A stretch of 64,000 nt of DNA from Paenibacillus validus NBRC 15382 (GTDB lineage Bacteria > Bacillota > Bacilli > Paenibacillales > NBRC-103111), in NCBI RefSeq assembly GCF_004000985.1, contig NZ_BIMH01000002.1:62001-126000 (forward strand). Direction: 5' to 3'. Under the pieces are notes generated by a model. The model was not told the origin of the DNA and searched no databases. It was given only the letters and a program-made list of their open reading frames with translations. This document shows, in pieces, positions 58,870 to 64,000 of the stretch. Position 1 is the first letter of the stretch, and each line of letters starts with the position of its first letter. The position numbers and the translations under genes were made by a program.

Positions 58870-59634
58870 TCAACGCCCGGCGCGCCGTCCGCCCGCTCTG
58901 GAAGTAGGCGCAGACTTTGGCGCTGCAGTCGCGGCCGGATGCCTGGCAATGTAACGGAATGCGGTCGTTACGGCTTTCATGGCCATTTCGCAGCCTTCGC
59001 GCAGATCGTCAAGATTGGCTTTGATCTCTTCCGTCTCGGGACGCAGCCGTTCTCCGCGTCTGCTCTCCTCCGCTTTCATCAAATCGTCGAGCAGATCGGC
59101 GTTAATCGTATGAATCTCCATGTTGCGCTTGTTGCGCAGACGGTCGACCGGTTCTTTATACTTTATCTTTAGCTCATACAACTGCTGCTCCAAATCCGTG
59201 TGCAGCCCGTTCTGATGCATATTGCGGAGTACGGTAAAATAGGAAAAACGGGATTTGACGCGCTCGGTCTGCAGTACAAATCGTTCGTTCAGAAAATGTC
59301 CGAGTTTATCGAGAATGGCAAACAGGCGGATCAGCGCGTTGCGGTAATAGTACAGATGACGATGGTACTCGTCCGTCTCCCCGGGCTGCATCTGATCGAC
59401 GTAATCCGAATTGACCCGGCTTCCGTACAGAATCGCGGCATACTCGCTCTGCTCCAGCTCGTCCAGCGCACGCAGGAAGTTTTCGCTCCAGATGACGAAG
59501 CGCCGCTCATGCGGTGTCTGCCGGTCACCGGGGATGCGCGAGAGGACTTGCAAATAGTTGCGTATGGCTTGATTGGCTTCCAGCAGAAGCCCTTCGTCCT
59601 TGCGCGGCGGTTCGCCGAATAAAGCTCTCAACAT
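58870..59634 (-). CDS. Cthe_2314-like HEPN-domain protein
   Basis: A 254-residue helical protein resembling the Cthe_2314 HEPN family found in Paenibacillus and clostridia: 'LFGEPPRKDEGLLLEANQAI' at the start, 'YYRNALIRLFAILDKLGHFL', and 'DRLRNKRNMEIHTINADLLD', in which R-N-K-R-N-x-E-I-H resembles the HEPN R-x4-6-H active site. HEPN domains are often RNases in toxin or defence systems; no antitoxin is evident here. The C-terminus is a Ser/Arg/Ala tail. ATG 59634 follows GGAGAT; a longer in-frame start to 59700 has no ribosome site. Confidence 0.72.
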   Translation of the reverse strand: MLRALFGEPPRKDEGLLLEANQAIRNYLQVLSRIPGDRQTPHERRFVIWSENFLRALDELEQSEYAAILYGSRVNSDYVDQMQPGETDEYHRHLYYYRNALIRLFAILDKLGHFLNERFVLQTERVKSRFSYFTVLRNMHQNGLHTDLEQQLYELKIKYKEPVDRLRNKRNMEIHTINADLLDDLMKAEESRRGERLRPETEEIKANLDDLREGCEMAMKAVTTAFRYIARHPAATAAPKSAPTSRAGGRRAGR

Positions 59635-59741
59635 GGTTTTATCTCCATCATCGCGTAAGATATAACTATTATTATACCCCATGATTAGGCTGAAAACCAT
59701 CGAACGGGCTTGATGGAACGGATTAAAGCAGCGAGCCGAAT

Positions 59742-59782
59742 TGAAAAACGACGAGGCCGGGATCTCTCCCGGCCTCGTCGTT
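59742..59782 (-). terminator. Terminator after the UbiD-family gene
   Basis: AACGACGAGGCCGGGA pairs with TCCCGGCCTCGTCGTT (59747-59782), followed on the minus strand by TTTTT. Confidence 0.92.
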
Positions 59783-59790
59783 GATTTGGC

Positions 59791-61551
59791 TTAAGCAAAA
59801 TATTCGTTCCACCGCGAGTCAACCAATTCAACGATATCTTCGCGCGGGAACAGCTCGTCCGGATAGCCCGGCTTCATCCGGGCGTCGATGACGATCGGCA
59901 CCCGGTACCCGATATGGTGCCGTCTCAGCTCGGCGTCGGCATACATATCCGCCGCCGGATTGAACCGGGTAAACACCGTCCACAGGAATGGCGTTTGCCC
60001 GGAGGCGATCGCCGTGTCGTCGACGAGCACGACGAGCGGCCAATCGCGCAGCTGCTCGCCGGCGTCGCGAACGAGGCGGGCGGCCAGCTCGGGGTCGTCC
60101 GCGAACGAAGCGCCGGCGACGACTAAACAGCCGCGGCAGTATGGAACCGCGCTGTGAATGCCCGGCAGCTGCCCGCTTTCGTAGACGGCGGGCAGCTTGC
60201 GCTTCGGCTCGCCGACGCCGAGCAGCACCGCTTTGCTGCCGTGATTGAGCCGGTCGCCGGTATAATCAAGCGTATCGTGCGCCGTGTGATTGAAGATGAA
60301 CAGATCCGTGGCCGGATCGAATCGTTCCAGCACCGTTTCCAGCAGCTGCGGGAAGTTGCTTAGATCGACGTGCTGATTGGTCACGATCAGGAACTTGGTC
60401 AGCGTCAGCTGGCCTTCCCCGAAGATGCGGAACGCCGTCGCCAGCGCCTCGCGGCTGTAGCTTTCGCGCACGATGGCGGCAGCCAGCGGATGCACGCCGG
60501 TTTCCGCGTACGCCCACAGTTCCTTCACGCCGGGCATCGCCATCGGGAACGCCGGCGCCAGCAGGCGCTGCAAATATTCGCCGAGGTAATAGTCTTCCTG
60601 CCGCGGCTTGCCGACGATCGTAGCCGGGTAGATGGCGTCCTTGCGGTGCCATACATGGCTCACATCGAAGACCGGGAAATCGTGCACAAGCGAGTAATAG
60701 CCGAAGTGATCGCCGAACGGACCTTCCGGCCGGCGCACATGGGGCGCCACCTTGCCGACGATGGCGAACTCGGCCTCAGCGATCAGCCGGTGTCCGCCCC
60801 GCGGATTGTCCACAAGCGGCAGCTTCTGGCCGAGCATCAGCGAAGTGAGCAGCAGCTCCGGCAGATGCTCGGGCACGGGCGCGATCGCCGAGGCGATCAA
60901 GGCCGGCGGGCCGCCCAGGAACACCGTAACCGGCAGCGGTTCGTTACGCAGCTCGGCTTCATGGTAATGGAAGCCTCCGCCTTTATGGATTTGCCAGTGC
61001 ATGCCCGTCGTCTGCGGATCGTACACCTGCATCCGGTACATGCCGAGGTTATGGTGCTTCGTAACCGGATGCTCCGTGTATACAAGCGGCAGCGTCACGA
61101 ACGGACCGCCGTCCTCCTGCCATGACGTCAGAACCGGCAAGCCGGCAAGAGGCGCTTCGGTGCGGCAATGCTGCAGGATCGGCGCAGCCTCCCGGCCGAC
61201 GCCTTTGGTGCCGATTTTGAGCAAATCGAGAATAAGCTGACGCTGCTCCCACAGCGCCTTCGGCGTCGGCGGCAGCAGCGTATCCATCGCGCCGACAATT
61301 TGCTTCATCAACTGCTCCGGACGCGGACCGAACGCGAGATCAACGCGGCGGCTCGTCCCGAACAAGTTTGTAACGACGGGAAAGGAGGCTCCTTTTACAT
61401 GCGTGAACAGCAGGGCGGGCCCTTCCTCTTCAATGACGCGGCGGTGAATTTCCGCGAGCTCCAGATTCGGGTCGACCGGTGCCGAAATCACCTTCAGTTG
61501 ATTCTCTTGGCGAAGCGCCTCCAAAAAAGCGCGCAGGTTGGAAAATCGCAT
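59791..61551 (-). CDS. UbiD-family decarboxylase (menaquinone type)
   Basis: A 586-residue UbiD-family decarboxylase using prenylated FMN: 'MHWQIHKGGGFHYHEAELRN' in the binding region, 'RRPEGPFGDHFGYYSLVHDF' with the catalytic Glu region, and 'DDTAIASGQTPFLWTVFTRF' near the end. In futalosine-pathway organisms such enzymes (MqnL-like) decarboxylate the late 1,4-dihydroxy-6-naphthoate-derived intermediate; the nearby mqnE supports that role. Full length. ATG 61551 has GAAGGGAG upstream. UbiX and MqnP partners are not in the window. Aromatic-acid decarboxylation is the alternative. Confidence 0.87.
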   Translation of the reverse strand: MRFSNLRAFLEALRQENQLKVISAPVDPNLELAEIHRRVIEEEGPALLFTHVKGASFPVVTNLFGTSRRVDLAFGPRPEQLMKQIVGAMDTLLPPTPKALWEQRQLILDLLKIGTKGVGREAAPILQHCRTEAPLAGLPVLTSWQEDGGPFVTLPLVYTEHPVTKHHNLGMYRMQVYDPQTTGMHWQIHKGGGFHYHEAELRNEPLPVTVFLGGPPALIASAIAPVPEHLPELLLTSLMLGQKLPLVDNPRGGHRLIAEAEFAIVGKVAPHVRRPEGPFGDHFGYYSLVHDFPVFDVSHVWHRKDAIYPATIVGKPRQEDYYLGEYLQRLLAPAFPMAMPGVKELWAYAETGVHPLAAAIVRESYSREALATAFRIFGEGQLTLTKFLIVTNQHVDLSNFPQLLETVLERFDPATDLFIFNHTAHDTLDYTGDRLNHGSKAVLLGVGEPKRKLPAVYESGQLPGIHSAVPYCRGCLVVAGASFADDPELAARLVRDAGEQLRDWPLVVLVDDTAIASGQTPFLWTVFTRFNPAADMYADAELRRHHIGYRVPIVIDARMKPGYPDELFPREDIVELVDSRWNEYFA

Positions 61552-61593
61552 GCGTGTGCCTTGCTCCCTTCACTTTCTAAGTATGTAGATGAA

Positions 61594-61630
61594 GAAGAAG
61601 GCTTACGGCAGCCTTGGAGCTGCGTAAGCC
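61594..61630 (-). terminator. Terminator overlapping the ctaA stop codon
   Basis: GGCTTACG and CGTAAGCC arms (61600-61630) contain the ctaA stop codon and last codons; a T/C-rich tail (TTCTTCTTC) follows on the minus strand. Confidence 0.65.
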
Positions 61631-62547
61631 TGAACGTTGTGCTCCTCCGTATGGAGGGAAGTAATGCCGAAGTAACAGAGGATTCCGAATAAACAGGAGA
61701 TCAGCACGGCATGCAGCAAGCTGGCCAGCAAGTAAATTTCGTACCCGATCGACAGCGTGACGAACGCGCCGCTTGCAATTTGCAGCGTGACGAAGATCAG
61801 CGACAGCTTGGCCGCTTGGTAAACGCTGCTGTCCGGCTGTGCTTGAGAACGGACGAACAGGAACAGCGCCAAGATGACGAGACCGAGCACCGCCGCCGCC
61901 ACCCGGTGAGCAAATACGATGCCCGTCGATCCGGTAAATTCCGGGATCACCTGACCGTTGCAGAGCGGCCAGCCGATACAACCGCCGACCGACTCCGTAT
62001 GGCGGACGAATGCGCCCAAATAAACGACCACATAGCTGTAAATCAGCACGAACCAGACCGACATCCGGACGCCCCGGCTTAGACGCGTACCGTCTCCGCG
62101 GTGCATCGCTTCGCCGTATTTGGTAAAGACCAAATACAAGAGCAGCGTAAACGCGAAAGACATCAGCGAAAATCCGAAATGCAGCGCGAGCACGGCCGAC
62201 GATTGCGGCCACAAGACGGCAAGCGCTCCAAGAACCGCCTGCAGCAGCGTGAAGAACATCGCGCCGCCGACATACCACTTGGCGTCCTTGCGCTTGCTGT
62301 ATAAAAACACAAGAATCGTTGTCGCGAGCAAAATGATCCCGACGACGCCGACAACAAACCGGTGACTGTATTCAATAAAAGATTCGATTGTATAGGCCGG
62401 AACGAATTTGCCGTTGCATAACGGCCAATCGTCTCCGCAGCCTCGCCCGGATTCCGTCTTGGTCACTAACGCGCCCATGACCAGAATCAAGAACATGCCG
62501 AGCATACTGGCCAATGATAAAGCCTTCATTCTTCGCTCCATCTTCAT
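61603..62547 (-). CDS. ctaA: Heme A synthase CtaA
   Basis: A protein of about 308-314 residues with eight membrane helices, matching Bacillus CtaA. The twin-Cys loops are 'GRGCGDDWPLCNGKF' and 'GGCIGWPLCNGQV', and the heme-ligand histidines lie in 'EYSHRFVVGVVGIILL' and 'FAHRVAAAVLGLVIL'. It oxidises heme o to heme a for cytochrome aa3 oxidases. The start is uncertain among ATG 62547, 62541 and 62529; GGAG just before 62529 favours the shortest. ctaB is not adjacent here. Confidence 0.93.
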   Translation of the reverse strand: MKMERRMKALSLASMLGMFLILVMGALVTKTESGRGCGDDWPLCNGKFVPAYTIESFIEYSHRFVVGVVGIILLATTILVFLYSKRKDAKWYVGGAMFFTLLQAVLGALAVLWPQSSAVLALHFGFSLMSFAFTLLLYLVFTKYGEAMHRGDGTRLSRGVRMSVWFVLIYSYVVVYLGAFVRHTESVGGCIGWPLCNGQVIPEFTGSTGIVFAHRVAAAVLGLVILALFLFVRSQAQPDSSVYQAAKLSLIFVTLQIASGAFVTLSIGYEIYLLASLLHAVLISCLFGILCYFGITSLHTEEHNVQAYAAPRLP

Positions 62548-62673
62548 CCGCTTTCACCCGCTTCTTGTTCGTTATTTCTCGACATAATCGGACACCGACG
62601 AACGTTTCATTAACATTATAACGATAATCAGGGGGCAATTCCACGCGGAATTGTTACAAAGCGATGAAAGAAG

Positions 62674-62705
62674 AAAAGCCCAGGCGGAAGCGATCCGTCC
62701 CGGGC
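62674..62705 (-). terminator. Terminator after the thioredoxin-like gene
   Basis: GCCC-GG-CGG and CCG-CC-GGGC arms (62678-62705) followed on the minus strand by TTTTCTTC. The rest of 62548-62721 shows no gene. Confidence 0.65.
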
Positions 62706-62721
62706 ATTCTCCATCCGTCGG

Positions 62722-63066
62722 TTAGGGAGCGAGCGTATTCGCAACTTCAACCGCGCGATCCAGAAACTGTTCGATTTCTTCCCGCGTTTTGCGCAGCTTG
62801 CTCACAAAGCGGATCAGCTCCTGGCCGTTCCTGAAAGCGATAAAGCTCGGAATGCCTAAAATATTCAGCTCGCTGCACAAGTCCGGCATCTCATCGCGGT
62901 CCACGTGGATAAATTGCAGCCGGTCGGCGTAAGCTTCTTCAACTTCCGGCATGAATGGTTCGATGAAATGGCAGTCCTTGCACCATGTGGCTTTAAAAAC
63001 GGCAACGGTCGGTTTGGAACCGCCGATGATTTCTTGAAATCGCTGTTCAGTCGTCACTTTCTCCAT
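62722..63066 (-). CDS. Thioredoxin-family protein with CKDC active site
   Basis: A 114-residue thioredoxin-fold protein without signal peptide: 'VAVFKATWCKDCHFIEPFMP' (C29 and C32) and cis-Pro motif 'LGIPSFIAFRNG'. The C-K-D-C pair differs from classical C-G-P-C, as in Bacillus YdfQ/YtpP-type proteins, so redox potential and partners should differ from TrxA at 44.1 kb. ATG 63066 with AGGCGGTG is preferred over a GTG three codons earlier. Confidence 0.87.
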   Translation of the reverse strand: MEKVTTEQRFQEIIGGSKPTVAVFKATWCKDCHFIEPFMPEVEEAYADRLQFIHVDRDEMPDLCSELNILGIPSFIAFRNGQELIRFVSKLRKTREEIEQFLDRAVEVANTLAP

Positions 63067-63269
63067 AGGAAACACCGCCTATTCTTAATATCAGAAATGG
63101 AACTTACCCCACTTATAGCATTCGACAAGGCGTCTGTCAATGAGCCGGGGTGCCTTTCTGGACGAGAAAAGAGTATCCATTATTCAGGGATTTACATTAA
63201 TTCCTAAAAGTGATATCATAACAGTATCAAAACAATATTTAAATGAATGACGAAAAGGAGTGTTTGTTC

Positions 63270-64000
63270 ATGCAGGAAAAAAAACCTTGGGTGATTAACG
63301 GATTCGTCGGTTTGCTTGGGCTCGTTGCCGTCGATGTGATCGGCACGCTGCTGCTCATCGATAAAGAATGGCCGGCTCTCGCCATTGTGCTTGCTCTGTT
63401 CTCCATCGCGCTGCTTTCGTCCTTGACGATCGTCCAGCCGAATCAAGCGATGGTCGTCACCTTCTTCGGCAGCTACTCCGGTACGATTCGCCGAAGCGGC
63501 ATCTGGATGACCATCCCGTTCTCCGTTCGGAAGAAAGTGTCCTTGCGGGTTCGCAACTTCAACAGCGCCAAGCTGAAAGTCAACGATATCGAAGGCAACC
63601 CGATCGAAATCGCCGCCGTCGTCGTCTTCCGCGTCGTCGATTCGGCGAAAGCGTCATTCGACGTCGACAATTATGAGCAGTTCGTGGAAATTCAAAGCGA
63701 GACGGCGCTCCGTCACGTGGCTAACAAATATCCGTACGACACGTTCGAAGACGGCGGCTACTCGCTGCGGGGCAATTCCGACGAAGTCGCTGCGGAACTG
63801 GCCCGCGAGCTGCAGGAACGGCTGTCCGTTGCCGGCGTGGAAGTGATGGAGGCGCGTCTGACGCATCTGGCGTACTCTACCGAAATCGCCAGCGCGATGC
63901 TGCAGCGCCAGCAAGCGGCCGCTATTATCGCCGCCCGCTCGAAGATTGTGGAAGGCGCGGTCGGCATGGTGCAGCTCGCTATCTCCCAGCTTCAGCGAGA
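63270..64000 (+). CDS. SPFH-domain (stomatin/prohibitin-like) membrane protein, partial
   Basis: The first 243 residues of an SPFH/Band 7 protein, open at the window end. Two N-terminal membrane segments ('[20 protein letters not shown]' and '[19 protein letters not shown]') are followed by '[19 protein letters not shown]' and '[20 protein letters not shown]', and the coiled '[20 protein letters not shown]' region. Such proteins form membrane microdomain scaffolds; relatives with two N-terminal helices are common in Firmicutes. ATG 63270 follows AAAAGGAG. Confidence 0.9.
   Translation, partial: MQEKKPWVINGFVGLLGLVAVDVIGTLLLIDKEWPALAIVLALFSIALLSSLTIVQPNQAMVVTFFGSYSGTIRRSGIWMTIPFSVRKKVSLRVRNFNSAKLKVNDIEGNPIEIAAVVVFRVVDSAKASFDVDNYEQFVEIQSETALRHVANKYPYDTFEDGGYSLRGNSDEVAAELARELQERLSVAGVEVMEARLTHLAYSTEIASAMLQRQQAAAIIAARSKIVEGAVGMVQLAISQLQR

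Noticed and set aside
1-64000. tRNA, rRNA or CRISPR arrays
   Set aside because: No regularly spaced repeats, no rRNA-like conserved blocks and no cloverleaf-like sequences were noticed. A tRNA search program would settle this.

Overview
The window looks like a chromosomal segment of an endospore-forming, low-G+C Gram-positive bacterium, most likely Paenibacillaceae (Paenibacillus or a close relative). The evidence is a set of Bacillales-type housekeeping genes: sda, a Spo0E-like phosphatase, hemQ, yuiB, yuzB, yutI, yumC, a yqzM-like gene, dnaB-dnaI, ctaA and a b558-type sdhCAB. It is joined by menaquinone genes of the futalosine type (mqnE and a UbiD-like decarboxylase). Shine-Dalgarno sequences are strong and TTG/GTG starts are frequent. 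No tRNA, rRNA or CRISPR array was seen.

Region 1 (1-23.5 kb) is an accessory catabolic super-cluster, almost all on the minus strand. One arm, led by a GntR/FCD regulator, holds a creatininase-family amidohydrolase, an alpha/beta hydrolase, a C45 (penicillin-acyltransferase-like) hydrolase, a nitrilase-family amidase, a diaminopropionate ammonia-lyase and a peptide-type ABC binding protein; the permease begins at the window edge. Next come an APC permease, an MFS carrier and a YesM/YesN two-component pair. A second amidase pairs with a NodB-type deacetylase. Last is a carboxylate module: GntR, DASS carrier, MmgE/PrpD, GntR and a divergent tripartite tricarboxylate transporter (TctC / TctB-TctA). 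The intergenic regions carry two classes of palindromic GntR operators (TTGTATACAA and GGTATACC). My reading is a system that imports an acylated, nitrogen-rich amide or imide and strips it to ammonia plus carboxylic acids. The substrate is not known.

Region 2 (23.6-28.7 kb) is an AT-richer decayed mobile island. It contains a small glycine-rich membrane gene next to an IS3-family element with a damaged transposase, a gene fragment, a membrane-anchored Mrr-type nuclease with a neighbouring membrane/coiled-coil protein, several small membrane or zinc-ribbon ORFs, a zinc-ribbon membrane gene with two frameshifts, and the C-terminal stump of a tyrosine recombinase.

Region 3 (29-48 kb) is core genome: a CDF metal exporter behind Fur-like boxes, a LacI regulator, DUF3231, sdhCAB with a divergent LysR gene, a potassium locus (ktrB-ktrA-antiporter) behind a ydaO-type c-di-AMP riboswitch, a CPBP protease overlapping uvrC tail to tail, trxA, a yqzM-like gene, dnaB-dnaI and yuiB.

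Region 4 (48-64 kb) is respiratory, heme, Fe-S and quinone metabolism mixed with sporulation control: hemQ, an NDH-2 with a Rex-like box, yumC, sda preceded by DnaA boxes, a striking 40-bp perfect palindrome made around two DnaA boxes, an A-type Fe-S carrier, a Spo0E-like phosphatase, mqnE, a YutJ-like NDH-2, yuzB, yutI, an SDR, a HEPN protein, a UbiD-like decarboxylase, ctaA, a thioredoxin-like protein and the start of an SPFH protein.
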